This document shows positions 16,821-25,426 of a stretch of DNA of 64,000 nucleotides, piece by piece. The stretch spans positions 1 through 64,000 of the forward strand of contig CANRWW010000005.1 of the NCBI GenBank assembly GCA_947643665.1. Direction: 5' to 3'. The notes below the pieces were generated by a model that saw only the letters and a program-made list of their open reading frames with translations, did not search any database and was not told the DNA's origin. The DNA comes from an uncultured Porphyromonadaceae bacterium (lineage in GTDB: Bacteria > Bacteroidota > Bacteroidia > Bacteroidales > Muribaculaceae). Position 1 is the first letter of the stretch. Each line of letters starts with the position of its first letter. The translations under genes were made by a program, and so were the position numbers.

Positions 16821-18131
16821 ATGTTTGGTCTTATAGATTGTAATAACTTTTTCGTATCTTGTGAAAGGATTTTTCGTCCGGAGCTTGAAGGCCGTCCTGT
16901 TGTAGTTATGAGCAACAACGACGGATGCGCCGTGTCAATGTCAAACGAGGCTAAGGCTCTCGGCATAACGCGGGGAAAACCGATGTTCGAGGTGCGTGAT
17001 ATAATCAAGCGTCACAATGTGGCTACAATATCTGGAAACCACAGGATGTATGGCGATATTTCAGCCCGTGTAATGAGCACGATAGGCAGTGTCGCGGGCG
17101 ATGTTGAGATATATTCGATAGATGAGGCTTTTATACAATTCCCTAATCTGGATAACGAGGGGATACAGGCCATGGCGCGGGAAATCGTGCGCCGCGTGCA
17201 CAGGTGGACGGGTATACCAACCTCTTTGGGTATGGCTCCTACACGTACGCTTGCCAAGGTAGCCGCCGGTTTTGCAAAGAAATATCCGAGTTATAGGAAT
17301 GTCTGTGCCATAGATAATGATGAGAAGAGATGCAAGGCGCTATCTCTCATAGATATAGAGAGTGTATGGGGAGTTGGGCGCCGTTTGGGGGCACGTTTGC
17401 GGCGTTATGGTATTGTCAAGGCGATAGATTTTGCTGATTTGCCGGAGACGCAGGTAGGGACGATAGTAAATCTGACAGGTCATCGCACTTGGAAAGAGTT
17501 GAACGGTTTTCCTTGTATTGAAGCTGACGCCGAGAGCGGTGTGCGACGTAAGCAGATAAGCACCACACGCACCTTTTCTCCATGCAAAACCGGGCTGGAG
17601 GCATTAGAAGAGGCTGTCGCTTCATTTATGGCTATAGCAGCACGCAAACTCAGGTTGCAGGATTCCTGTGCTACAGGTATATCAGTGTTTATACAGACCA
17701 ACCAATACCGTCCGGAGCTGGAGCAGTACGTAAATTCTGTTTACAGACGGATGAGTGAGCCGACTGCAGATTCCATGACCCTTATAAAAGAAGCCATGGC
17801 GGCTTTGCATGAGATTTATCGCCCGGGTTTGCTTTATCGTCGGGCCGGCGTCCATATTACCGACATAGTATCGTCTGGAGAGGTGCAGCATAGTTTGTTC
17901 AGTTCTGTTGATGACCGCAACAGGAGAGAACGTCTTATGAAAACAATAGATGCGCTTAATACTAGTCCACGCACTTATAATATGCTAAGGACTGCAATCT
18001 GTAATACAGATCCTGCATGCCGTAGATCCGTTGTCTGTGGAGAGCCTGTTGCACCATGTAAGACGCTTGTCTTGCGTCCGATGCCGGTGTCGGATGTGTC
18101 ATTGCCGCTTCCCGTTATAAATCTTTCGTAA
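16821..18131 (+). CDS. umuC: Y-family translesion DNA polymerase, UmuC-like
   Basis: 436 aa from ATG 16821, where family homology begins (MFGLIDCNNFFVSCERIF). Catalytic carboxylates: the Asp of LIDCNNF and the Asp-Glu of YSIDEAF. VVVMSNNDGCAVSMSNEAK is typical of UmuC rather than DinB. The thumb helix-hairpin-helix lies near VWGVGRRLGARL, followed by the little-finger domain. UmuC-type polymerases copy past damaged bases and are normally encoded behind umuD, whose cleaved product activates them. No umuD-like gene lies beside this one; the upstream neighbour is DUF4301 and the downstream one rprX. Confidence 0.88.
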   Translation: MFGLIDCNNFFVSCERIFRPELEGRPVVVMSNNDGCAVSMSNEAKALGITRGKPMFEVRDIIKRHNVATISGNHRMYGDISARVMSTIGSVAGDVEIYSIDEAFIQFPNLDNEGIQAMAREIVRRVHRWTGIPTSLGMAPTRTLAKVAAGFAKKYPSYRNVCAIDNDEKRCKALSLIDIESVWGVGRRLGARLRRYGIVKAIDFADLPETQVGTIVNLTGHRTWKELNGFPCIEADAESGVRRKQISTTRTFSPCKTGLEALEEAVASFMAIAARKLRLQDSCATGISVFIQTNQYRPELEQYVNSVYRRMSEPTADSMTLIKEAMAALHEIYRPGLLYRRAGVHITDIVSSGEVQHSLFSSVDDRNRRERLMKTIDALNTSPRTYNMLRTAICNTDPACRRSVVCGEPVAPCKTLVLRPMPVSDVSLPLPVINLS

Positions 18132-18462
18132 AACAGAAGGAACGTACAAAAGGCATTTAACATAATGATATAGTTTTTTTTGCATTATTAGGAGATATTT
18201 TCCATGTAAGACTATTGTAGCTTTAACGTATTTATGTTAATTTTGTAGCGGGGTGTTAACCACATCCTGCTTTTTTCATACCCGTCTTTTCCTGGCTTAC
18301 GTCCTTGTTTATAAAACTTATGCGACGGGTGATTGTTAATCTTATATAAGTTTATTAAACAGGTTGCCGGAGTTGTCTATGGAAATGAAAAATTATGGTT
18401 TGCTACCCGTCTTGTGATTCAACTTCGTATATCTCAATTAACCAAACTGAAAACAGAGAATA
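18132..18462 (+). other. Intergenic region and long leader upstream of rprX
   Basis: 331 nt without a gene. The first 80 nt show no terminator that I can recognise. The right part holds the promoter described at 18215-18245 and then about 210 nt of transcribed leader before the rprX ATG. A 100-codon reading frame at 18333-18635 runs into rprX in another frame and has no recognisable product. Confidence 0.6.
18215..18245 (+). promoter_or_regulatory. Bacteroidetes-type promoter of rprX-rprY
   Basis: TTG at 18215-18217, a 20-nt spacer and TAATTTTG at 18238-18245. Transcription would start near 18252, leaving an unusually long leader of about 210 nt. Confidence 0.7.
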
Positions 18463-20043
18463 ATGAAAAAATCAACCATATGGTTGCTCACAGTCCTTAT
18501 GGCGATGACCGTGATAGGTTTGCTCTACATACAGATAATGTATATGGAGAGCATGATACGCATGCGCGACGACCAGTTCACCGAGGGTGTCCGCCGCTCG
18601 CTTTATGCGGTGTCGTCGCTTTTGGAGCAGGATGAGACCAAGTATTTTCTTGAGGAGGATGTGGCACAGGTAGAGTCTTCCTCAATATACGCCCAATATG
18701 GTGGCGCTCCTCATCTTGGAGGCCTTAGATACAGTTTTACCACACATAGCGGCCTGGAAGGGGATGTGACCTTGAAAGGTGACGCCGAGAAGATATACAA
18801 GATACAGAACGACAATAATCTTGCCAACAGCTATAACAGCATGCGTGAGGAGCTGAAAGGGCAATATCTTTATCAGAAAGGTGTGATAGATGATGTGATC
18901 ATCAATATAATGAATAAGGCTGGCGACCGTCCGATAGAGGAGCGTGCCGATTCAATCTCAGTGCGTCGTTATCTGAGTCGCGAGCTTGAAAATAACGGGC
19001 TTGAACTTCCGTTTGAGTTTGCTGTGGTGAACCGCAACGGGAAAGTATTCTATCAGTCGCAAGGCTTTGCCAATGTAAATCCTGCCACGCTGGAGAACAG
19101 CATGTTCGTCCAGTCGTTGTTCCGCAATGATCCCGCTTCCAAGAAGAACTACCTTAAGGTATATTTCCCCTCGAAGACGAAATACATATTGAGTTCGTTG
19201 AAATTCATGATACCGTCGTTTATATTCACCTTTATTCTTCTGATAGTGTTTATCTACACCATTATCATCGCTTTCCGTCAGAAAAAGCTCACGGAGATGA
19301 AGAATGATTTCATCAACAACATGACCCATGAATTCAAGACCCCCATATCAACAATATCTTTGGCGGCACAGATGCTCAACGATCCTTCCGTGCGTAAGTC
19401 GGCTCCGATGCTCCAGCATATCTCGACTGTTATAAACGACGAGACAAAGCGGCTTCGTTTTCAGGTGGAGAAGGTGTTGCAGATGTCGATGTTCGACAAA
19501 AAATCAGGTACGTTGCGCATGCAGGATGCGGATGCCAACTCTGTGATAAGCAATGTCGTAAACACTTTCAGGCTTAAGGTTGAGAAATTCGGCGGTAGGA
19601 TAGACGCCAGGTTTGATGCGGAAGATGCCATAGTGAATGTTGATGAGATGCATTTTACTAATGTGATTTTCAATCTGCTTGACAACGCTCTCAAATATCG
19701 CAAGGAGGATATTCCTCCTTTGCTCACGGTCACTACACGTAATCTTCCACAGGACAAGCTGGAGATCATTGTCGGTGATAACGGTATAGGTATAAGTAAA
19801 GAGAACCTGAAGAAGATATTCGAGAAATTTTATCGTGTATCGACCGGCAACCGCCATGACGTGAAAGGATTCGGGCTGGGGCTTGCATATGTGTACAAGA
19901 TGATCAACCTTATGGGAGGTGAGATAAAGGCAGAAAGCGAACTTGGAAAAGGATCACGTTTTGTAATCATACTGCCTCTGCTGGCTACTCCTTCTGACGA
20001 TGATGACGATTCCACTTCCATTTCTGATGATTCAGGCAAGTAA
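18463..20043 (+). CDS. rprX: Sensor histidine kinase, RprX-like
   Basis: 526 aa inner-membrane kinase. A first membrane helix at about 6-26, a periplasmic sensor of about 215 residues, and a second helix at about 248-270 (IPSFIFTFILLIVFIYTIII). The dimerisation H-box reads NNMTHEFKTPISTI with phospho-acceptor His289. The N box is NLLDNALKY, the G1 box DNGIGIS and the G2 box GFGLGLAYV. The C-terminus is acidic (DDDDDST). Together with the next gene it closely resembles the RprX/RprY pair of Bacteroides fragilis, first noted for reducing tetracycline resistance expression when overproduced. The signal it senses is unknown. Confidence 0.88.
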   Translation: MKKSTIWLLTVLMAMTVIGLLYIQIMYMESMIRMRDDQFTEGVRRSLYAVSSLLEQDETKYFLEEDVAQVESSSIYAQYGGAPHLGGLRYSFTTHSGLEGDVTLKGDAEKIYKIQNDNNLANSYNSMREELKGQYLYQKGVIDDVIINIMNKAGDRPIEERADSISVRRYLSRELENNGLELPFEFAVVNRNGKVFYQSQGFANVNPATLENSMFVQSLFRNDPASKKNYLKVYFPSKTKYILSSLKFMIPSFIFTFILLIVFIYTIIIAFRQKKLTEMKNDFINNMTHEFKTPISTISLAAQMLNDPSVRKSAPMLQHISTVINDETKRLRFQVEKVLQMSMFDKKSGTLRMQDADANSVISNVVNTFRLKVEKFGGRIDARFDAEDAIVNVDEMHFTNVIFNLLDNALKYRKEDIPPLLTVTTRNLPQDKLEIIVGDNGIGISKENLKKIFEKFYRVSTGNRHDVKGFGLGLAYVYKMINLMGGEIKAESELGKGSRFVIILPLLATPSDDDDDSTSISDDSGK

Positions 20044-20136
20044 ATGCTGGAATCTGTCTTTACTTAAAAAATTAACTGTTAGGTGAACAATTTAGAAAAA
20101 TTAATAATTATATAAATATAACAAACGCTTTAGACT

Positions 20137-20844
20137 ATGGATGATCGTATGAGAATCCTCCTTTGTGAGGATGATGAAAACTTAGGCATGCTCCTAAGGG
20201 AATATCTGCAGGCGAAAGGCTTTAATGCCGATCTGTACGCCGATGGAGAGGCCGGATATAAGGCTTTCCTTAAAGGGAAATATGACATATGTGTGCTTGA
20301 TGTGATGATGCCTAAAAAAGATGGTTTCACACTCGCCCAGGAAATACGTGCTGTGAATGGTGAGGTACCTATCATTTTTCTTACCGCGAAGACTATCAAG
20401 GAGGATATCCTTGAAGGCTTCAAGATCGGTGCCGACGACTACATCACCAAGCCCTTTTCTATGGAGGAACTGGTGTTCCGTATTGAGGCGATTCTCCGTC
20501 GCGTGAAAGGCAAGAAAGGCAAGGAGGTGACAATGTACAAGATAGGCAGGTTCACTTTCGACACACAGAAGCAGGTGCTGATGATTGACGATAAAGTGAC
20601 AAAACTGACTACCAAGGAGTCTGAACTTCTAAGTCTGCTTTGTGCTCATGTAAACGAGATACTGGAACGCAACTATGCGCTTAAGACCATCTGGATAGAT
20701 GACAATTATTTCAATGCACGTTCTATGGATGTGTATATCACAAAGTTGCGCAAACATCTCAAGGCAGATCCCTCAATTGAGATCATAAATATCCACGGCA
20801 AAGGATATAAACTCATTGCTCCCGAAGCTGAAAAGCAGGCATGA
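20137..20844 (+). CDS. rprY: OmpR-family response regulator, RprY-like
   Basis: 235 aa. Receiver domain 1-125 with acidic pocket EDDE (11-14), phospho-acceptor Asp55 in CVLDVMMPKKDG, Thr/Ser in FLTAKT, and Lys in DYITKPF. The C-terminal winged helix (about 135-230) carries TKLTTKESELLSLLC and NARSMDVYITKLRKHL. It is the DNA-binding partner of the upstream kinase, separated by 93 nt of AT-rich sequence. Strong similarity to the RprY sequence as I remember it, including EDDENLGMLLREYL, makes the name likely. Confidence 0.92.
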   Translation: MDDRMRILLCEDDENLGMLLREYLQAKGFNADLYADGEAGYKAFLKGKYDICVLDVMMPKKDGFTLAQEIRAVNGEVPIIFLTAKTIKEDILEGFKIGADDYITKPFSMEELVFRIEAILRRVKGKKGKEVTMYKIGRFTFDTQKQVLMIDDKVTKLTTKESELLSLLCAHVNEILERNYALKTIWIDDNYFNARSMDVYITKLRKHLKADPSIEIINIHGKGYKLIAPEAEKQA

Positions 20845-20850
20845 TACTAC

Positions 20851-20904
20851 TGTAATTACGACAGACAGCCGGAATTTAAATTCCGGCTGTCTGTCGTAAT
20901 TACA
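20851..20904. terminator. 54-bp perfect palindrome between convergent genes
   Basis: Two 27-nt arms (20851-20877 and 20878-20904) are exact reverse complements with no spacer. It sits 7 nt past the rprY stop and 15 nt before the stop of the convergent metalloprotease-like gene. As RNA it would fold into a very stable hairpin in either direction. Neither side has the long T-run of a classic terminator, so a bidirectional terminator or an mRNA 3'-end stabiliser are both possible. Confidence 0.7.
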
Positions 20905-20919
20905 TGGGATTTCAATGTA

Positions 20920-21708
20920 TTATTCTGTTTTGTCACCCATGGCAGTCATATATTCATCCCATAGAGCTTCTATTTCCGCGTCAGGACCAAGGGCATATTT
21001 TATTCCGCCGTCAAATGACCAAGGCACGACTTCCAGGGTTGAGCGGTTGAATTTGCGTAGGAAATCTCGGTCTTTGGTCTGACGAAGCCAATTGAAAAAG
21101 AAACCGGCATGGCGGTATCCTTGGGTGTAATGCCCTCCGTGCGGACGGTCTGCGGCAGTGAAGCCTCCATTGGCGACACGCACGGCATCTGCCATACCTT
21201 CTATGAAAGCCCATACCACACGGCTGTTACCGTAGTGACCGATTCCTTGCGGTTCGAGTTGGAAAGCGTGGGTAAGCTCATGAAGGAGCACACCGCGGGT
21301 TTCAAAAAGTACTTTGGCAGTGTCATTGTTGACAAATGAGTTTTCAATATGGCGTGTGCTGTAGAATACAGCTATGTCTCCGTTTCCTCCGCTTTTAGCG
21401 GAAATGCCCTCCACATCTTCCAAAGTATAATGAAGCCTATTTACTGGTACGATACTGTCTTTTGGAGAAAAATACAGTGTCTCAAGCACGTCATGCGCCT
21501 GGTCCGTGATATATGCCTTGGGTTCGGCTATTATGTTATGGTATATTTGTGAGCCTTTTGTCTCAGGAGACTTGTCATGGAAGATTATCTCCCCTACATT
21601 GTAATCATCCCATTTGTTTTTGGAAGATGCTTCTAAACAAACTGTAGCGGTTCCGGTTGCAAGAAGAAGAGCTGGAATGACCCGTAAAAAGAAGTTTGTA
21701 GATGTCAT
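20920..21708 (-). CDS. Secreted basic-secretory-protein-like metalloprotease
   Basis: 262 aa with a signal peptide (core VIPALLLATGTATV). The zinc-site motif is HELTH (His143, Glu144, His147), followed by FIEGMADAVRVANG at 168-181, the arrangement of the plant basic secretory protein family (peptidase-like, also found in bacteria). Further marks are RHAGFFFNWL and FLRKFNRST. It would act outside the cytoplasm, possibly as a protease; activity in this family is poorly documented. Convergent with rprY and divergent from the amylase gene. Confidence 0.75.
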   Translation of the reverse strand: MTSTNFFLRVIPALLLATGTATVCLEASSKNKWDDYNVGEIIFHDKSPETKGSQIYHNIIAEPKAYITDQAHDVLETLYFSPKDSIVPVNRLHYTLEDVEGISAKSGGNGDIAVFYSTRHIENSFVNNDTAKVLFETRGVLLHELTHAFQLEPQGIGHYGNSRVVWAFIEGMADAVRVANGGFTAADRPHGGHYTQGYRHAGFFFNWLRQTKDRDFLRKFNRSTLEVVPWSFDGGIKYALGPDAEIEALWDEYMTAMGDKTE

Positions 21709-21815
21709 AGTTGAAAGTTAGTTAGTATTTTGGTAGCGTGCAAGACTTTATAAGAATCATACATCGTTTAATGTTTGGCAGCTACTTATATGTAACGAAG
21801 TGTGTGGCTTAATAT

Positions 21816-21846
21816 TTTGAAGGATATGAATAATTACGTATTTTTG
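21816..21846 (+). promoter_or_regulatory. Bacteroidetes-type promoter of the amylase gene
   Basis: TTTTG ending at 21819, a 19-nt spacer, and TATTTTTG at 21839-21846. Leader of about 25 nt before ATG 21879. Confidence 0.75.
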
Positions 21847-21878
21847 CGGGAGAAATCTTACTATTCATCTAAAAAGAC

Positions 21879-23312
21879 ATGAAAAAACTTTTATGTACCG
21901 CCCTGTCGGCGGTTGTTTGTGCCGGTATAGGCGCGAAAGACCGTGTAACCCATAATCCCGATTTTACAAACACTGAAACCATACTCCACGCATGGAGCTG
22001 GAATTTTCCGACGATGGCACAAAACATGAAAAAGATAGCAGATGCCGGGTTTACTATGATCCAGACTTCTCCTGTACAGCAGTGCTTTGATCCGGAAGGG
22101 GGATCCAAAAAACTTTTTGACGAAACCGGTAAAGAGGGCTTCTGGTATTATTATTACCAGCCTATAGACTGGAAAATTGGTAATCAGATACTTGGCACAC
22201 GCCAGCAGATGAAAGAAATGATGGATTCTGCTATAAAATATGATATACGTGTCATAGTTGATGTGCTTCCGAATCATACAGCATTCGATATCGATGCCGT
22301 GAGTGACGATATGGTCCGTGCCGTAGGTGGGCGCCACAAGCTGTACCATTCGCAAGGCCTTACACCGGTGAATGATTATAATGACAGGATGCAATGCACT
22401 CTGTGGGGATCGGGGGCACTTCCTGATGTGAATACCGAGAATCCGGATTTCCAGAAATATTACATGCAGTTTGTAAATGAGTTGCTTGCTCTGGGCGTGC
22501 GTGGATTCAGATATGATACAGCCAAACATATAGGCGTGCATTCTGATCCTGTAGACGAAGCGTCCGGTGTAAAGGAAAATGATTTCTGGGATGTGGCTAC
22601 CGGCAGGAAAAGTGTAAAAGGGGTTAAGCTCGCGCTCCCTTATGACAGCCTGTTTGTATATGGTGAAGTGCTTCAGGACCGTAATGTCCCTGAAGCTGAA
22701 TATGCCGACTATTTCGGCCAGACCGCTTCGGGGTATGGACATGTATTGCGTGAAGTGCTATCGAAAGAGAGCGCGGCAGAAACTGATCTTTCAGATTGGC
22801 GCCATCAGTCTGCCCCGGAATATCTTACGACATGGGTTGAGAGCCATGATACATATTGCAATGCACATGAGAGCGCAGGTCTGACAGACGACCAGATACG
22901 TGTAGGATGGGCTTTCCTTACTGCCCGTCAGAACGGTGTGCCTCTGTTTTTCAGCCGTCCGATGGGATCTACACGTGAGAATTATTGGGGTGACAATATA
23001 CTTGGTGCGCGTGGCAATGATGAGTTTTTTCATCCGGAAGTAGTTGCCGTCAACAAATTCCGCACAGCTATGGATGGTGAAAAAGAGGATTTGCAGAAGA
23101 GTGAAAACGGCCAGGTATTGTTGGTGAACCGAGGTAAAAAAGGGGCGGCCGTGGTGAATATATCGCGTCAGGCTAATTTTGTAGATTTACCGACTTCGCT
23201 TCCTGCCGGTACATATACCGATGAAGTATATGGCAAGGAGTTCCGTGTAAAAAACGGAAGGCTCAAAGGAGCTGCCGCACCATACCGCAGTTATATACTG
23301 CGTGTACGCTGA
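21879..23312 (+). CDS. Secreted alpha-amylase, GH13
   Basis: 477 aa with a short signal peptide (MKKLLCTALSAVVCAGIGA). The (beta/alpha)8 barrel shows the four GH13 regions: DVLPNHT (128-134), GFRYDTAKH with nucleophile Asp213, YGEVLQ with acid/base Glu263, and ESHDTY with Asp324. A C-terminal beta domain follows (about 395-477). The enzyme hydrolyses alpha-1,4-glucans outside the cytoplasm. It is not surrounded by sus genes, so it is probably a stand-alone starch-degrading enzyme. The long hairpin just downstream isolates it from the next gene. Confidence 0.9.
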   Translation: MKKLLCTALSAVVCAGIGAKDRVTHNPDFTNTETILHAWSWNFPTMAQNMKKIADAGFTMIQTSPVQQCFDPEGGSKKLFDETGKEGFWYYYYQPIDWKIGNQILGTRQQMKEMMDSAIKYDIRVIVDVLPNHTAFDIDAVSDDMVRAVGGRHKLYHSQGLTPVNDYNDRMQCTLWGSGALPDVNTENPDFQKYYMQFVNELLALGVRGFRYDTAKHIGVHSDPVDEASGVKENDFWDVATGRKSVKGVKLALPYDSLFVYGEVLQDRNVPEAEYADYFGQTASGYGHVLREVLSKESAAETDLSDWRHQSAPEYLTTWVESHDTYCNAHESAGLTDDQIRVGWAFLTARQNGVPLFFSRPMGSTRENYWGDNILGARGNDEFFHPEVVAVNKFRTAMDGEKEDLQKSENGQVLLVNRGKKGAAVVNISRQANFVDLPTSLPAGTYTDEVYGKEFRVKNGRLKGAAAPYRSYILRVR

Positions 23313-23332
23313 TTGCCTGACATATGGCATCC

Positions 23333-23382
23333 TTCGTCCCCTCTGTAAGTTTAATACTGATTGAACTCGCAGAGGGGACGAA
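23333..23382 (+). terminator. Long hairpin after the amylase gene
   Basis: 13-bp perfect outer stem (23333-23345 with 23370-23382), a 2x2 internal loop, then a 7-bp inner stem with one wobble (23348-23354 with 23361-23367). It lies 20 nt after the stop. The T-run is poor (CGTTTG), so it may act as a terminator or as a 3'-end stabiliser. Confidence 0.65.
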
Positions 23383-23483
23383 ACGTTTGTGATAACAGAG
23401 AGCAGGAGGGTCGCGCATGCGCATTGATCTTGCCTGTTGCCTAAAAAGAGGAGGGGAGGATAGGCTTTTAACAACATTTTTGC

Positions 23484-23491
23484 TAACTTTG
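23484..23491 (+). promoter_or_regulatory. -7 element of the BrkB-family gene
   Basis: TAACTTTG matches TAnnTTTG; about 45 nt before ATG 23537. No clear TTG box. Confidence 0.55.
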
Positions 23492-23536
23492 CCATGCATG
23501 GGTGTGGCATGGAAGATGATACACGCTGATTGATAT

Positions 23537-24958
23537 ATGAGGAGTCGAAATTTAAAAAAAGATAACCTTACAACAGGGGATGAAGCCAAGAGGAATGGAA
23601 TTAAAATTTCGTTCTTTAGCCGTATGATGGCCAAAGGTATGAAATGGTATCGCTACATGGTGGATGGTGTATGGAGTGATACGCGTCGGTCATTTAAGGT
23701 CAATGTTGTAAAGACATTGAATCTTTCCGTAAGGTCGTTTTTCAATTCCGACCTTCAGATGCGCGCCGGTTACCTTACTTATCAGACTTTACTGGCAATA
23801 GTGCCCGCGTTGGCCCTTGTGTTTGCCATAGGGCGCGGATTCGGTTTCCAGAATATACTCCAGTCTCAACTTTTCAATAGCTTCCCGGCTCAGAAGGAGG
23901 CGTTGTCAAAGGCGTTCACTTTCGTGGATTCATATCTCGCACAATCGTCGGAGGGGATTTTTGTCGGGATTGGCATTGTTTTCCTGCTATGGACTCTTAT
24001 TTCACTTATCGGCAATGTTGAGGATTGTTTCAATACGATATGGGGCATAAAACAGGGACGTAGCATATGGCGTAAACTTACGGATTATTCGGCTATCGTC
24101 CTTATTTTGCCGATATTGATGATTTGCTCAAGCGGCATACTTGTATTCATGTCAAGCACTATCGAGGCCATTCTGCCGTATGGTTTTCTGTCTCCGTTTA
24201 TAAAGTTGTTGCTTGATTTCACGTCGTTGGTACTTGTATGGCTGTTCTTTACCGGCACATATATGCTTATTCCCAACACGAAAGTAAAGTTCAAGAATGC
24301 ATTTATCGCCGGAGTTATGGCTGGCACGGCTTATTCCATTCTTCAATGGCTTTTTCTTTCAGGCCAGATTTATGTAACCCGCTATAACGCTATCTATGGG
24401 TCTTTTGCTTTCCTTCCTCTGCTTCTTATCTGGTTGCAGTTTGTATGGCTTATAACACTTGCCGGGGGAGTGCTCTGTTTTTCATCGCAAAATATATTTG
24501 AATTCAGTTTTACAAATGAGATAAACCGCATTTCAGCCAATTACAAATGGCGTCTTACCCTGGCTGTAATGACTGTGGCCGTAGACAGGTTCAACAATGA
24601 GAAGCCACCTCTTACACCGCATCAGATGGCGGTGGAATATGGTTTGCCGATAACGCTAGTGAATGATGCCGCACATAAACTTACAGATGCCGGGTTGCTG
24701 CAAAAGGTGGTTGTAACTCATAATGAAGATGAGGCAGGACTGGCACCGGCAATAGATCCTTCTAAAATTACAATAGGAATGGTGCTTGAACGGTTGGGGG
24801 CGATAGGTTCTACGAACTTTATACCTCAGTTCAACGATCGTTTCCATGAACTCAGTGATGCTGTGTTGGAAATGAGGGAGGAATGTATAGCCGCCGGTTC
24901 TAAAATCCTGTTGTCAGAATTGAAAATAGATTCACAAACCAATCATAAACAATTGTAA
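23537..24958 (+). CDS. YihY/BrkB-family inner-membrane protein
   Basis: 473 aa. After a hydrophilic N-terminus of about 60 residues come about six membrane helices (65-320), including the family hallmark [21 protein letters not shown] and, later, [20 protein letters not shown]. The C-terminal ~140 residues are cytoplasmic and resemble a winged-helix-like extension ([17 protein letters not shown]). The family includes YihY, once wrongly called ribonuclease BN, and its function is unsettled; transport or envelope roles have been suggested. ridA follows after only 10 nt, so the two are probably cotranscribed. Confidence 0.88.
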   Translation: MRSRNLKKDNLTTGDEAKRNGIKISFFSRMMAKGMKWYRYMVDGVWSDTRRSFKVNVVKTLNLSVRSFFNSDLQMRAGYLTYQTLLAIVPALALVFAIGRGFGFQNILQSQLFNSFPAQKEALSKAFTFVDSYLAQSSEGIFVGIGIVFLLWTLISLIGNVEDCFNTIWGIKQGRSIWRKLTDYSAIVLILPILMICSSGILVFMSSTIEAILPYGFLSPFIKLLLDFTSLVLVWLFFTGTYMLIPNTKVKFKNAFIAGVMAGTAYSILQWLFLSGQIYVTRYNAIYGSFAFLPLLLIWLQFVWLITLAGGVLCFSSQNIFEFSFTNEINRISANYKWRLTLAVMTVAVDRFNNEKPPLTPHQMAVEYGLPITLVNDAAHKLTDAGLLQKVVVTHNEDEAGLAPAIDPSKITIGMVLERLGAIGSTNFIPQFNDRFHELSDAVLEMREECIAAGSKILLSELKIDSQTNHKQL

Positions 24959-24968
24959 AAATATCAAG

Positions 24969-25343
24969 ATGAAAACTCAAATCGCCACTACAAAGGCTCC
25001 AGGAGCCATTGGTCCCTACAGTCAGGCTATTGACACCGGTTCTTTTGTTTTTATTTCAGGACAGATTCCTGTGAATCCCGAGACAGGTGAGATCCCTGAA
25101 GGTATCTCCGCACAGACTGCACAATCGCTTGCCAATGTCAAGGCGATTCTTGCAGAAGCAGGCCTTAGCGTGGATAATGTAGTGAAGACTACTGTGTTCC
25201 TTTCAGACATGGCAAATTTCGTTCCCATGAACGAAGTATATGCGGAAGTTTTCACCGCGCCTTTCCCAGCCCGTTCGGCAGTGGCAGTGCGTGAACTCCC
25301 CAAGCAGGTGCTTGTGGAGATAGAGGTGATAGCTGTTCGTTGA
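24969..25343 (+). CDS. ridA: RidA enamine/imine deaminase
   Basis: 124 aa, the full length for the Rid family. Family signatures are [27 protein letters not shown] and the C-terminal [23 protein letters not shown], which holds the conserved Arg and Glu that bind and activate substrate. RidA hydrolyses reactive 2-aminoacrylate and related enamines made by PLP enzymes such as threonine/serine dehydratase, protecting cytoplasmic PLP enzymes. It follows the BrkB-family gene closely and ends at a strong terminator. Confidence 0.95.
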   Translation: MKTQIATTKAPGAIGPYSQAIDTGSFVFISGQIPVNPETGEIPEGISAQTAQSLANVKAILAEAGLSVDNVVKTTVFLSDMANFVPMNEVYAEVFTAPFPARSAVAVRELPKQVLVEIEVIAVR

Positions 25344-25372
25344 CAGTATCTTCCTGTCTGTATCAAACATAT

Positions 25373-25415
25373 GGCGTCATGTTGAAATTCAGTGTTTTGG
25401 CATGACGCCTTTTTT
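25373..25415 (+). terminator. Rho-independent terminator after ridA
   Basis: 9-bp stem GGCGTCATG (25373-25381) with CATGACGCC (25401-25409), 19-nt loop, T-run 25410-25415. It lies just before the stop of the convergent PagL-like gene. Confidence 0.85.
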
Positions 25416-25426
25416 AGGGAAGTTTT

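Noticed and set aside
18333..18635. 100-codon frame overlapping the start of rprX
   Set aside because: Different frame from a well-supported kinase and no recognisable product; the first part falls in the rprX leader.
21891..22742. 283-codon frame antisense to the amylase
   Set aside because: The amylase has all four GH13 motifs on the plus strand; the reverse frame has no family features.
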